A DNA stretch of 64,000 nt from contig NZ_QJRY01000011.1 of assembly GCF_003205195.1 (NCBI RefSeq), positions 41,404 through 105,403 of the forward strand. The letters are read 5' to 3'. This DNA comes from Peteryoungia wuzhouensis (GTDB lineage: Bacteria > Pseudomonadota > Alphaproteobacteria > Rhizobiales > Rhizobiaceae). The position numbers and the translations under genes are program-made. This document shows, piece after piece, positions 1 to 8,294 of this stretch. The notes below the pieces were generated by a model, which was not told the DNA's origin, made no database searches, and saw nothing but the letters and a program-made list of their open reading frames with translations. Numbering within the stretch: the stretch's first letter is position 1; every line of letters begins with the position of its first letter.

Positions 1-1240
1 CGTTGAGCTGGGTCGCCAGGGTTTCGTGCGAGCGGTCGCGGAAGCCACGGGCGTAGTCGGCCACAACGTCGTCGGAGCCGACGAGGGGCGGATACCAGTG
101 ATAGCCGGCAAAGACTTCGTCGGCGCCCTGCCCCGACTGGACGACCTTGATGTGTTTCGAGACCTCCTTCGACAGGAGATAGAAGCCGACATTGTCGTAG
201 GAGACCATGGGTTCGGACATGGCGGCGATGGTGCCCGGCAAGGCTCCCATCAGATCGGCTGAGGGCACGAAGATCTTGTGGTGGTCGGTTGCAAATTCGC
301 GGGCGATCAGGTCGGAATAGACGAATTCGTCGCCCTTTTCGCCATTGGCCTCCTCGAAGCCGACGGAGAAGCTCATGAGGCCGGTCTGTCCGGCTTCGGC
401 AAGCAGGCCGACAATGAGGCTGGAATCGACGCCACCGGAGAGCAGGACGCCGACGGGCACGTCCGCGATCATGCGGCGCTTGACGGCCAGACGCAGGGCG
501 TCGAGCAGGCGTTCCTGCCATTCCTCACGGGTGACCGAGCGGTCTTCGGCGCGGCGCTGGTAGGGCGGGTTCCAGTAGCGGCGGTCCTGAAAACTGCCGT
601 CGCGCGCATAAACGCGCAGCGTTGCCGGCGGCAGCTTGCGCACGCCCTTGAGGATCGTGCGCGGCGGCGGCACGACGGCGTGGAAGGTCATGTAAGTGTG
701 CAGGGCATCCGTATCGATCGCGGTGTCGATGCCGCCCGTCTTGACGATGGCGGGAAGCGACGAGGCGAAGCGCAGACCTCCAGAGACCTCGGCCAGGTAG
801 AGCGGCTTGATGCCGAAACGGTCGCGGGCCATGATCACCCGGCCGCTGTCGCGCTCATGGATGACGAAGGCGAACATGCCGTGGAAGCGCGAGACGCAGG
901 CCTCGCCCCAGGCATGCCAGGCCTTCATAATGACTTCGGTGTCGCCACCGGAGAAGAAGCGATAGCCCTGGCGCTCAAGTTCGCTGCGCAATTCGCGGAA
1001 ATTATAGATGCAGCCGTTGAAGACGAGCGAGAGGCCGAGATCGGGATCGACCATCGGCTGCTGCGACTTGTCGGAGAGATCGAGGATGCGCAATCGACGA
1101 TGGCCGAGGCCGACATTGCCGCGCACCACGACGCCGGACGAATCCGGTCCACGCGGGGCGAGCACATCCGCCATGATCGATACTGCCTGAACCGACGGCG
1201 CGCCGCCATCGAACCTTACTTCTCCACAAATGCCGCACAT
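1..1240 (-). CDS. N-acetylglutaminylglutamine-type amidotransferase (asparagine synthase family), C-terminus outside window
   Basis: About 413 N-terminal residues are visible. The protein begins Met-Cys-Gly-Ile-Cys-Gly, so Cys2 is the class II glutamine amidotransferase nucleophile. The second half carries the ATP-pyrophosphatase loop SGGVDSS near residue 268, as in asparagine synthases. The start at 1240 is fixed by the need for Cys2 to follow the initiator Met. The early sequence resembles the rhizobial amidotransferase that, with a dedicated ligase, makes the osmoprotectant dipeptide N-acetylglutaminylglutamine amide. That role is inferred from similarity, because the partner ligase gene would lie outside the window. 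Plain AsnB is the alternative. Cytoplasmic. Confidence 0.75.
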   Translation of the reverse strand, partial: MCGICGEVRFDGGAPSVQAVSIMADVLAPRGPDSSGVVVRGNVGLGHRRLRILDLSDKSQQPMVDPDLGLSLVFNGCIYNFRELRSELERQGYRFFSGGDTEVIMKAWHAWGEACVSRFHGMFAFVIHERDSGRVIMARDRFGIKPLYLAEVSGGLRFASSLPAIVKTGGIDTAIDTDALHTYMTFHAVVPPPRTILKGVRKLPPATLRVYARDGSFQDRRYWNPPYQRRAEDRSVTREEWQERLLDALRLAVKRRMIADVPVGVLLSGGVDSSLIVGLLAEAGQTGLMSFSVGFEEANGEKGDEFVYSDLIAREFATDHHKIFVPSADLMGALPGTIAAMSEPMVSYDNVGFYLLSKEVSKHIKVVQSGQGADEVFAGYHWYPPLVGSDDVVADYARGFRDRSHETLATQLN

Positions 1241-1386
1241 GAGCCTGGCTGGAACCTCCGTTGAAAGACGAAACGAAAGGTGCCGACGGCCGGAATTTTA
1301 CCCCCGGCGCATCGGACACGCATTTTGCAAATGGCCGGGGGTGCGCATTGTTCCATCTTTTTTTGCGCTTCCGGCTTCTCGCCGGA

Positions 1387-1416
1387 CGCGTGAACCGGGC
1401 AAGGCCGGTTCACGCG
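1387..1416. terminator. 12-bp perfect inverted repeat downstream of the PepSY gene
   Basis: Arms CGCGTGAACCGG and CCGGTTCACGCG are separated by six bases. A second small hairpin (TCCGGC / GCCGGA) lies just left of it near 1370-1386. It sits 17 nt past the stop of the minus-strand PepSY gene and upstream of the amidotransferase. No immediate T-run is seen, so termination is inferred from position and stem strength only. Confidence 0.4.
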
Positions 1417-1432
1417 CGCGCTCTCGATGCGG

Positions 1433-2845
1433 TCAGCTCAGCGTCTTCTTCAGCGGTGCGATGTGGCGGATGACGAGCAGGTCGAGGAGCAGGACCGCAA
1501 CCAGGACCGCGCCGCTCAGCGGAAAGAGCAGCGAGACGCCCAGCATGACGATGGCACCGGTCTTCCAGAGAGGGCCGGGTTCGCTGACCGTGGGCGCGAC
1601 GAGGCGCGTGGCACCCCGCGGGCGACGCTTGAACCACATGACGAACCCGCTGACCGAGAGGAAGATGATCGCCAGACAGAAGGCAGTGACCAGGACGAGG
1701 TTCCAGAGACCCATGTCCCCCTCGTGGAAGGCGATGCCAGCGGCCATGGCCTTGCCGGCCAAACCATAATCGGCAAAGCCGACATCGGCGAGAATGCGGC
1801 CGGTATACTGGTCGATATGCACGATGCGGTCATGCAGCGGGTTGGCGCTGTCGTTGCTCATCGTGTCGCGCGAGATGCTCCAGACGCCGGTTTCAGACGC
1901 GGGGAAACCAAGCTGGAACCGCTGATCGAAGCCCAGCGCGCGGGCGAGCGTGATGATGGCATCGAGGGTGACGGGCTGGCCTTCGGGCGTGCCTGAGATA
2001 CCCGCCTGCGAACCGGAGGCCGGCATCTGGGTCTGCTCCAGGGCCCAGGGCACTTCCTTGACGCCGTTGTAGTTCAAGCTGGCATGGGTCAGATCCGAGA
2101 GCGGGACATTGTCCCATTTCTCGGCGGGAAAGGTGCTCCAGGCCTGGGTGAACTTCTCGCCCCAGACGCCGGCCCAGGTGAGGCCCGACAGCAGGAAGAC
2201 AACGAGGATCAGCGAGACGTAGAAGCCGATCGACAGATGCAACGACTTCCACAGCTGGCGGCCCTTGGCAGACAGCTGCGGAACGAGCACGGAAGAGAAG
2301 CCGCTGTTATCGCGCGGCCACCAGAGATAGAGGCCGGTGATCACGAGGACGATCCCGAAGCCGGCGGCGATCTCGATGAGCCGGTCGCCGACATCACCGA
2401 TCAGCAGGGTGCCGTGGATGCTGTCGGCCAGATCGTAGAGGCCATTGCGACGGTCCCAGTGGCCAAGTGCCTTTGCCGTATAGGGGTCGACGGCGACCAT
2501 ATAGGAGGCGTCACCCTGGTTGACCCGGAAGAGCGATGCCTGTTCGGCCGTACGCGGCGCGATATACTGGACGATCTGACCGGCGACCTCGCCGAAGGCC
2601 GCTTCCGCCTGGGCAGAGACAGGGGCAAGGCTGGCCTGGGGCGCAACACTGTAGATCTTTTCGCCATCACGGCCCGAGATCGTTGCCGTCCAGAGCATGA
2701 TCAGGCCGGTGACGGCAAGCATCAACATGAACGGCGCAACATAGAGACCGGCGTAGAAATGCCAGCGCCAGGCGGTGATGTAGAAGCGCCGCGACACGGC
2801 TGCGGTTCGGGCGGGGGGAATGGAAACATCGGATATAACGGACAT
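1433..2845 (-). CDS. PepSY domain-containing inner-membrane protein (PiuB-like)
   Basis: 470 residues. A short N-terminal cytoplasmic tail is followed by an aromatic-rich first membrane helix (about residues 12-45, WRWHFYAGLYVAPFMLML). A periplasmic PepSY-type region then leads to further hydrophobic helices around residues 180-200, 210-235, 385-410 and 420-450. This is the layout of the PepSY-associated TM family, often called iron-regulated membrane proteins. The start at 2845 follows AAGGA; a longer reading frame would run into the preceding crp-type gene. It lies 34 nt after that regulator and is probably co-transcribed. A role in iron or siderophore reduction/uptake is family-level inference only. 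Confidence 0.8.
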   Translation of the reverse strand: MSVISDVSIPPARTAAVSRRFYITAWRWHFYAGLYVAPFMLMLAVTGLIMLWTATISGRDGEKIYSVAPQASLAPVSAQAEAAFGEVAGQIVQYIAPRTAEQASLFRVNQGDASYMVAVDPYTAKALGHWDRRNGLYDLADSIHGTLLIGDVGDRLIEIAAGFGIVLVITGLYLWWPRDNSGFSSVLVPQLSAKGRQLWKSLHLSIGFYVSLILVVFLLSGLTWAGVWGEKFTQAWSTFPAEKWDNVPLSDLTHASLNYNGVKEVPWALEQTQMPASGSQAGISGTPEGQPVTLDAIITLARALGFDQRFQLGFPASETGVWSISRDTMSNDSANPLHDRIVHIDQYTGRILADVGFADYGLAGKAMAAGIAFHEGDMGLWNLVLVTAFCLAIIFLSVSGFVMWFKRRPRGATRLVAPTVSEPGPLWKTGAIVMLGVSLLFPLSGAVLVAVLLLDLLVIRHIAPLKKTLS

Positions 2846-2879
2846 CAATATGGATCCTTGAGGCAAAGGGTTGGACGGT

Positions 2880-3554
2880 TCAGGACAAAGGACGGTCGCC
2901 GGCGGCGACACGGGCCAGATGCAGCGGCTCGAGCAGGGTCACCCGGTCGCTGTGCTGGAAATCGATGAGGCCAGCCTTCTTCAGGCGGGTGAAGCACCGG
3001 CTGACGGTTTCGACGGTCAGCCCGAGCCAATCGGCGAGATCGGTGCGGGTGGGAAAGAGATGGAAGGTGACGGCACCGCGTTTTTGCTGCCGGGCGGGCC
3101 GACCGAACTGGCCGGCGAGATCGAGAAGCGCCGAGGCAACCCGTTCGGGCGCCGTCTTGCGGCCGAGCAGCATGGCAAGCGCCTGAGAGCGGGCCAGCAT
3201 TTCGCCGAGGCTTGCTTCGAGATCACCCGGTGACAGAGTTTCGGCGACCGGCTCCAGCCGGGTGAGGCCCAGGGTTTCGGCGGAATAGCGATTGCGATCG
3301 CCGAAACCCAAGCCGACCAGACGGCCGGGACCGACGAGATCAATGATCTGGCGACGGCCATCGGTCAGGGTCTGGGACGTGGCGACACAGCCTTCCAGCA
3401 CCCGGTATTGCGGGGAGCGGGAGAAGCCTTCGAGAAAGAGCGTGGTGCGCGGTGGAAGCAGAGCGTTTTCCGCTCTGGATTTGCGTTCAGCACCCATCAT
3501 CGCAGGAAGAGGCGGCCCCTTGCGGGCCTCGCCTTCGGCAAGCATTGTCAACAT
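2880..3554 (-). CDS. Crp/Fnr-family transcriptional regulator
   Basis: 224 residues. An N-terminal cyclic-nucleotide-binding-like beta-barrel (about 20-130) is followed by a dimerisation helix and a C-terminal winged helix-turn-helix (about 160-205) containing RTDLADWLGLTVETVSRCF, the typical Crp/Fnr recognition helix. Only two scattered cysteines are seen, so it does not carry the N-terminal Fe-S cluster cysteines of FNR/FnrN. The effector is unknown. It sits between a small CxxC membrane protein and a PepSY protein on the same strand. It may regulate them and itself: an imperfect palindrome overlaps its start. In-frame Met codons at 3545 and 3500 are alternative starts. Confidence 0.85.
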   Translation of the reverse strand: MLTMLAEGEARKGPPLPAMMGAERKSRAENALLPPRTTLFLEGFSRSPQYRVLEGCVATSQTLTDGRRQIIDLVGPGRLVGLGFGDRNRYSAETLGLTRLEPVAETLSPGDLEASLGEMLARSQALAMLLGRKTAPERVASALLDLAGQFGRPARQQKRGAVTFHLFPTRTDLADWLGLTVETVSRCFTRLKKAGLIDFQHSDRVTLLEPLHLARVAAGDRPLS

Positions 3555-3589
3555 GACTTACATCCGGATTGCGACCGGACATGCGTCAT
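3553..3589. promoter_or_regulatory. imperfect palindrome at the start of the Crp/Fnr-type gene
   Basis: ATGACTTACATCCGG and CCGGACATGCGTCAT are inverted copies (11 of 15 positions pair) separated by seven bases. The element covers the annotated start codon region, so it is either an autoregulatory operator, if translation starts further in, or an mRNA hairpin. Confidence 0.3.
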
Positions 3590-3649
3590 GCGCATGCGGC
3601 CCGGCCTGATGAGACAGATGGCCCGGCGAGACGCAGGGCCGTTGATCGA

Positions 3650-4048
3650 TCAGGTCAGGATGGGGGGCGCGCGAGGAGCGCTATTGGGCGGGAAGAGTTG
3701 ACGGTAATGCGCCTCTGCCGGCTGCGGCAGAACGGCGGCGATGGCGACCGGCAAACGGATGCCGACGAGATCCGCCGGAGCCGGCAGAGCAATGGCAGCG
3801 GAGATCCGGCAGGCTTCGCAATCGGAGGCTGCCGTATGGGTTTTGGACTTGCCGTCCTGATCGGTGCCGGGAAGGCAGAGTTCAGGAAGCGTGCCATCCG
3901 GCAGGATCAGACGCGCGACTTCGCTGGGATCGAGCACTGGGATGGCGGGAACAGGCGGGCGATGGGCAAGGCCAAGCAGAACGAGCGCGATCACGCAGAT
4001 CATGCGTATCGCCCGATCAAACCCTGTCCGGATTCCCGTTTCGGCCAT
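3650..4048 (-). CDS. small exported or membrane-anchored CxxC protein (DUF2946-like)
   Basis: 132 residues. One N-terminal hydrophobic helix (about 12-30, MICVIALVLLGLA) precedes a Pro-rich stretch and a SDCEACR motif near residue 75, then an Ala/Pro-rich tail. The architecture (short, one membrane anchor, Cys pair) resembles DUF2946 proteins found near TonB or copper/iron uptake genes, but the family call is weak. The start at 4048 was chosen because the hydrophobic helix then sits near the N-terminus. It is the first gene of a minus-strand series with the Crp/Fnr regulator and PepSY protein, with about 95 nt to the next gene. Confidence 0.55.
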   Translation of the reverse strand: MAETGIRTGFDRAIRMICVIALVLLGLAHRPPVPAIPVLDPSEVARLILPDGTLPELCLPGTDQDGKSKTHTAASDCEACRISAAIALPAPADLVGIRLPVAIAAVLPQPAEAHYRQLFPPNSAPRAPPILT

Positions 4049-4137
4049 GCTATCCCCCGATAGATTTCGAGTGGATAGCATTGCGATCAGGCGGCCGCAA
4101 GCGCGAAACTGTCGCAAGGCCTGTTACCAACACGGCT

Positions 4138-4398
4138 TCAGGCGCGGATACGGGCCGGGCGGGGCTGACGGAGTATGAACCAGCCGAGATGGCGGTGGAG
4201 AGTCGGCGCGATTCCATACACGATGGAGCTGACCATGACCGGCGCAAGGACGAGGGTCCGCGCCCAGATGGGCCAGCCTTCCGTGAGCGGCATCAGGACG
4301 TAGAGGATCGCCGTGACGAAGGGATAGATGACAAGCAGCATCAAGGCGGCCAGCCGATGTTTCGACGGTGCAGGACGGGCAACTGGTGAATTCGACAT
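4138..4398 (-). CDS. small two-helix membrane protein, divergent from TetR gene
   Basis: 86 residues with two predicted membrane helices (LAALMLLVIYPFVTAILYVL and RTLVLAPVMVSSIVYGI) and a basic C-terminus. The start at 4398 is preceded by GGAG at good spacing; an ATG four codons upstream is also possible. It is divergently transcribed from a TetR regulator, with a palindromic operator-like element between them, so it is the likely target of that regulator. The family resembles small proteins placed next to TetR genes in proteobacteria; function unknown. Confidence 0.65.
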   Translation of the reverse strand: MSNSPVARPAPSKHRLAALMLLVIYPFVTAILYVLMPLTEGWPIWARTLVLAPVMVSSIVYGIAPTLHRHLGWFILRQPRPARIRA

Positions 4399-4413
4399 GG
4401 GAGGCTCCATCAG

Positions 4414-4448
4414 AACGGTACGTATCGTTTATATTGAAACGCACCGTT
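4414..4448. promoter_or_regulatory. TetR-type operator between divergent genes
   Basis: Left arm AACGGTACGTATCGTT (4414-4429) and right arm ATTGAAACGCACCGTT (4433-4448) are inverted copies with about 11 of 16 matching positions. A second overlapping palindrome CGTTT / AAACG sits at 4426-4441. The element lies 16 nt upstream of the small membrane protein start and 18 nt upstream of the TetR start, which is typical for an autoregulated TetR intergenic region. Confidence 0.6.
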
Positions 4449-4465
4449 TCGTTCAATAGGAAATC

Positions 4466-5101
4466 GTGTTATGGACCATCATGAGAACGACAGATGTGAC
4501 GAAGACCTCGATGGATATCACAAAACGGACCTCGATCGGTGCGCAACGAAACCCGGCGAGCGAGACGGCGATCCTCGATGCGGCAGAAGAGATCTTGCGC
4601 GAAAGCGGTCTCGGCGGCTTCTCCATCGAGGCCGTGGCCCGCCGCGCCAAGGCGGGGAAGCCGACCATCTATCGCTGGTGGCCCTCGAAAGCGGCACTTC
4701 TGCTCGATGTCTACCACCGGCAGAAGGGCGAGACGTTCTACGCCGATACCGGCGACACGCGGAAGGACCTCGTCGCCTTTCTCGAAGCCCTGCTCGGTTT
4801 CTGGCGAACCAATGGCGGCGAGATCTTCCGGTCTATCATCGCGGCGGCACAAAGCGATCCGGAGGCCCTGATCGCTCTGCGCGATTATGCGGTGACGCGA
4901 TGCCGGTCCAGCGGCGTCATCCTGGCGCGCGGACAGGCACGCGGCGAAGTGCGCGGCGACTTCGACCCGGAACCGATCATGGAGTTGCTGTCGGGCTTCT
5001 GCTGGAACCGGCTGCTGACCGGACGGCTGGAGGTCTCGCCCGGCGAGATCGAAACGATCGTCGATGCCCTGATGGGCGGGCTGTCGTCGACGTCGCGCTG
5101 A
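4466..5101 (+). CDS. TetR-family transcriptional regulator
   Basis: 211 residues from a GTG start at 4466, which has AGGA five to six bases upstream; ATG codons at 4481 and 4511 are alternatives. The N-terminal DNA-binding domain (about 30-75) contains TAILDAAEEILRESGLGGFS and the recognition helix region AGKPTIYRWWPSKAALLL. The rest is the all-helical ligand/dimerisation domain, with a C-terminal region of the TetR_C type (PF16859-like). It presumably represses itself and the divergent small membrane protein through the palindrome at 4414-4448. Ligand unknown. Confidence 0.88.
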   Translation: MLWTIMRTTDVTKTSMDITKRTSIGAQRNPASETAILDAAEEILRESGLGGFSIEAVARRAKAGKPTIYRWWPSKAALLLDVYHRQKGETFYADTGDTRKDLVAFLEALLGFWRTNGGEIFRSIIAAAQSDPEALIALRDYAVTRCRSSGVILARGQARGEVRGDFDPEPIMELLSGFCWNRLLTGRLEVSPGEIETIVDALMGGLSSTSR

Positions 5102-5122
5102 CGAGGATCCGAAAGGCTCTGC

Positions 5123-5335
5123 TCAGTAGTGCGGCGGGCGGGTGATCGCCGGCGCGTCGAGCGATTGCTCCTCAAGGGTGAGGAAGCGTTCGGTCAGCCG
5201 GTCGAGCTTGGCGCGGGTCTGTTCGACGACCTTCCACTGCTCGGCAAGTTGGTCCGACAGTTCCTCGATCACGCGGGTCTGATGGGCGACCGTCTCTTCG
5301 AGGCGCGTGATGCGGTCGTTTTGCGCGTCATCCAT
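5123..5335 (-). CDS. slyX: SlyX family protein
   Basis: 70 residues forming an amphipathic heptad coiled coil (RITRLEETVAHQTRVIEELSD, residues about 8-28, continuing to about 55). It ends in the characteristic short tail with Pro-Pro-His-Tyr at the very C-terminus, a hallmark of SlyX. Length is normal for the family. Biochemical role unknown. It is convergent with the TetR gene and followed upstream by another small minus-strand membrane protein gene. Confidence 0.88.
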   Translation of the reverse strand: MDDAQNDRITRLEETVAHQTRVIEELSDQLAEQWKVVEQTRAKLDRLTERFLTLEEQSLDAPAITRPPHY

Positions 5336-5420
5336 CTTCGTCTCTCCATCGGGTTTGCGTGCCGGCTCTCCATGCCGGAAGACAGGCCGGGCGTCAAATG
5401 CGCGCGCGCGACAGGAGCTC

Positions 5421-5708
5421 TCAGCGCTGCTTCTTCTTGCGGTAGGGCATAAGCATGACCGCCGAGGCGGTCACGGCGGCGGCGAAGGTGAGCGCCAGCG
5501 GCACGACCATCATCAGGGTCGGCAGAACAGGATGAAGCGAGCGCGACAGCGAGGTGCCGACACCGCCGATATCGAGCCAGAGAATGGCGAAGCCGACCAC
5601 GAGACCGAGGCCTGCTCCAACGAGGGCGTTGACCGCGAGGAAACGCAGCATCTCCCAATGGTCGCGCCGCGCCTCTTCCGGCGTCTGGTCGTCGGAGTGT
5701 CGTTGCAT
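5421..5708 (-). CDS. small two-helix membrane protein, hypothetical
   Basis: 95 residues. A polar N-terminus (QRHSDDQTPEEARRDHWEM) is followed by two membrane helices (about 24-48 and 65-88) and a Lys/Arg-rich end (PYRKKKQR). The start at 5708 has GGGAGA seven bases upstream, better than the upstream in-frame ATG at 5765. It resembles conserved hypothetical rhizobial membrane proteins, but I do not recognise a named family. It precedes slyX on the same strand with an 85-nt gap and is divergent from recF. Confidence 0.65.
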   Translation of the reverse strand: MQRHSDDQTPEEARRDHWEMLRFLAVNALVGAGLGLVVGFAILWLDIGGVGTSLSRSLHPVLPTLMMVVPLALTFAAAVTASAVMLMPYRKKKQR

Positions 5709-5857
5709 GGCTGTCTCCCAGGATCCCCAGGCGAGGACCATAGCAGAAAGCAACCGTGCCTTCACGGCGCCAAGGGTCGCAGCCGGTGAGGGGCGGGAAA
5801 AACGCGCGCCACCTTGCCTTGGACGACCAATCGGCCTAGCTCAGGACGCGACAACTG

Positions 5858-6994
5858 ATGCGACCGATGACCCAGAAAACACAGATCCAGCGGCTGAAGC
5901 TCACCGATTTCCGCAACTACACCCAGGCCGGACTTGTCCTCGACGGCCGGCATGTGGTGCTTGTGGGCAAGAACGGCGCCGGCAAGACAAATTTCATGGA
6001 GGCGATCTCGCTGTTGTCGCCCGGACGGGGACTGCGGCGGGCTGTGCTGTCGGACATTCCGCGAATCGGGGCAGAGGCGAGCTTCACGATTTTTGCTGCC
6101 GTCGACGGCATGAATGGCGAGGCGGATATCGGGACGGGGACGGAGACGACCGAGGACGGCAATCTGGTTCGCCGGCTCAGGATCAACGGGTCGCCGGCCA
6201 AATCCGTCGATGATCTGACCGACCATCTGCGCATACTCTGGCTGACGCCGGCGATGGACGGGCTGTTCACCGGCCCTTCGGCCGAGCGGCGGCGGTTTCT
6301 CGACCGGCTGGTGCTTTCGCTCGACCCGGCGCATGGACGGCGGGCGAATGATTTCGAACGGGCAATGCGCAGCCGCAACCGGCTGCTCTCGGAGGGGCGG
6401 TTCGATCCGTCCTGGCTTTCCGGCATCGAGCAGCAGATGGCGGCCCTCGGGGTGGCGATGGCGGCCGCACGGCGCGAGATGCTGGGGCTTCTGGCCGGGC
6501 TGATCGAGGCCGACCGCCAGACGTCACCTTTTCCTTCGGCAGAGCTGTCGCTCACCGGCTTTCTCGATGAACTTTCCGACCTGCCAGCCTTCGAACTGGA
6601 GGAGCGCTATATCGAGGTGCTGGCACAATCGCGGCACCGGGATGCGGCGGCGGGACGCACACTGGAGGGGCCGCATCGGGCGGACCTGACCGTGCGGCAT
6701 ATCGAGAAGAACATGGATGCGGAGCGCTGCTCGACGGGCGAGCAGAAGGCGCTGCTGATCGGGCTGATTCTGGCTCATGCGCGGCTGGTGGCGACGATGA
6801 CGGGTTTTGCGCCGATCCTGCTCCTGGACGAAATTGCCGCCCATCTCGACGAGGGGCGGCGGGCAGCACTCTTTGACCGGATCGATGCGCTGGGGGGCCA
6901 GGCCTTCATGACCGGCACCGACGTCGCGATGTTTTCGGCGCTCGGAGACCGGGCGCAGATCGTGACTGTCGAGGATGGCAGCTTGGATGTGTGA
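5858..6994 (+). CDS. recF: DNA replication and repair protein RecF
   Basis: 378 residues, normal for RecF. Shown by the ABC/SMC-like ATPase motifs: Walker A GKNGAGKTN at about residues 37-45, signature CSTGEQKALL near 290, and Walker B ILLLDEIAAHLDE near 322. The early RLKLTDFRNY strand is diagnostic. RecF binds gapped DNA with RecO/RecR and helps load RecA at single-strand gaps. The start at 5858 (MRPMTQ) could alternatively be the second Met four codons in. moeB follows 30 nt downstream on the same strand, an order seen in rhizobia. Confidence 0.95.
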   Translation: MRPMTQKTQIQRLKLTDFRNYTQAGLVLDGRHVVLVGKNGAGKTNFMEAISLLSPGRGLRRAVLSDIPRIGAEASFTIFAAVDGMNGEADIGTGTETTEDGNLVRRLRINGSPAKSVDDLTDHLRILWLTPAMDGLFTGPSAERRRFLDRLVLSLDPAHGRRANDFERAMRSRNRLLSEGRFDPSWLSGIEQQMAALGVAMAAARREMLGLLAGLIEADRQTSPFPSAELSLTGFLDELSDLPAFELEERYIEVLAQSRHRDAAAGRTLEGPHRADLTVRHIEKNMDAERCSTGEQKALLIGLILAHARLVATMTGFAPILLLDEIAAHLDEGRRAALFDRIDALGGQAFMTGTDVAMFSALGDRAQIVTVEDGSLDV

Positions 6995-7024
6995 GTTTAC
7001 TTTGAACCAGCACAATGGAGTGGC

Positions 7025-7789
7025 ATGATGGTGACCATGGACCCGCTGCTTCCCGACGAGATCTCCCGCTATCACCGCCATATCCTGCTGCCCGAAGTGG
7101 GCGGGCATGGACAACAGCTGCTGAAGGCGGCGCGTGTCATGGTGATCGGGGCTGGCGGGCTGGGCTCACCCGTGCTGCAATATCTGGCGGCGGCCGGGGT
7201 CGGCACGCTGTCGATCGTTGATGATGACGGGGTGTCGCTGTCGAACCTGCAGCGGCAGGTGATCCATGACACCGGCACGCTCGGGGAGCAGAAGACGGAA
7301 AGTGCTGCGCGGGCGATCGCACGGCTCAACCCGCATTGCCGGGTGATCCGCTTCGAGGAAAGATTCGATGCGCATTTTGCTCGCGACCATCTGCCCGGCC
7401 AGACGCTTTTGATCGATGGCTCCGACAATTTCGAGACGCGCTATGCGGCGGCCGATGCGGCAGAAGTGGCGAAGGTGCCGCTGGTGACCGGGGCTGTCGG
7501 GCGGTTCGACGGGACGGTGACAGTGCTGAAGCCTTATGAGGCCGGGCCGGATGGCGGGCTTTACCCGCGTTACCGCGATCTCTTCCCGGAACAGCCACCT
7601 GAGGGGCTCATTCCCTCCTGCGCCGAAGTGGGTGTGATCGGGGCGCTGACCGGAGTGATCGGCACGCTGATGGCGATGGAGGCGATCAAGCTGATCACCG
7701 AGATCGGCGAGCCGCTTGTCGGCAAGCTGGTGATGTATGACGGACTTTCGGCACGGTTCGAGACGGTGCGTTACAAAAGACGAGGTTGA
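7025..7789 (+). CDS. moeB: MoeB/ThiF/HesA-family adenylyltransferase (molybdopterin-synthase adenylyltransferase)
   Basis: 254 residues. The N-terminus has the E1-like signature RYHRHILLPEVG and a Rossmann loop VIGAGGLGSPVLQYLAAAGVG (about 38-58), with DDDGVSLSNLQRQ after it, as in MoeB. The family Cys is in PSCAEVGVIGALTGVIG (about 195-210). The two CxxC pairs that bind zinc in E. coli MoeB are not present: the first position reads YPRYRDLF and the C-terminal Cys pair is missing. Expected role: adenylating the C-terminal Gly-Gly of MoaD (or a ThiS-like carrier). Start after GGAG; two adjacent ATGs are possible. The following GNAT gene begins 7 nt after the stop. Confidence 0.85.
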   Translation: MMVTMDPLLPDEISRYHRHILLPEVGGHGQQLLKAARVMVIGAGGLGSPVLQYLAAAGVGTLSIVDDDGVSLSNLQRQVIHDTGTLGEQKTESAARAIARLNPHCRVIRFEERFDAHFARDHLPGQTLLIDGSDNFETRYAAADAAEVAKVPLVTGAVGRFDGTVTVLKPYEAGPDGGLYPRYRDLFPEQPPEGLIPSCAEVGVIGALTGVIGTLMAMEAIKLITEIGEPLVGKLVMYDGLSARFETVRYKRRG

Positions 7790-7796
7790 GTTTGAA

Positions 7797-8273
7797 ATGG
7801 TAGTTTTGCAGCGGATAGGCACGGGCGGATACGAGGATCATGAGGCGCTGCTAGGGCTCATCCTGCGGTCTTTTTCCTATATGGACGGGGTGATCGACCC
7901 ACCCTCCTCCGCGCATCGGCTGACGGTGGAGAGCCTCAAGCAAAAGGCGCGCGACGAGATCGGCCATGTGGCGCTCGACGGGGGTGTGCCGGTTGGCTGC
8001 ATCTATCTGCGGCCGGAGGCGGATTGCCTTTATGTCGGCAAGCTTGCGGTCGAGCCTGGGACCCAGGGGCGCGGCATCGGTCGGCGGCTGATGAACCAAG
8101 CGGAGGCTCTGGCGGCGGAGCTGTCGCTGCCGGCGCTTCGGCTGGAGACGCGGATAGAGCTTGTCGGAAACCACAACCGCTTCGGCGCCTGGGGTTTCGT
8201 CAAGACGGCGGAAAAGGCCCATCCGGGTTATGACCGGATGACCTTTATCGAGATGCGCAAGCCGTTGCTCTGA
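7797..8273 (+). CDS. GNAT-family N-acetyltransferase
   Basis: 158 residues. The acetyl-CoA binding motif A is seen as LAVEPGTQGRGIGRRLMNQAE (Q/RxxGxG/A consensus) at about residues 83-103, preceded by strands in which the protein is said to gain contact with substrate (VGCIYLRPEAD). A C-terminal strand carries LVGNHNRFGAWGF, typical for GNATs. The start at 7797 is placed after the moeB stop with GAGG upstream; longer in-frame starts lie inside moeB. Probably co-transcribed with moeB. Substrate unknown. Confidence 0.85.
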   Translation: MVVLQRIGTGGYEDHEALLGLILRSFSYMDGVIDPPSSAHRLTVESLKQKARDEIGHVALDGGVPVGCIYLRPEADCLYVGKLAVEPGTQGRGIGRRLMNQAEALAAELSLPALRLETRIELVGNHNRFGAWGFVKTAEKAHPGYDRMTFIEMRKPLL

Positions 8274-8294
8274 CGCAACCGTCAGGTCCGGCTC

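Noticed and set aside
3640..3655. FNR-box-like TTGATCGATCAG near the end of the small CxxC gene
   Set aside because: Spacer between half sites is two bases instead of four, and it lies at a stop codon rather than in a promoter.
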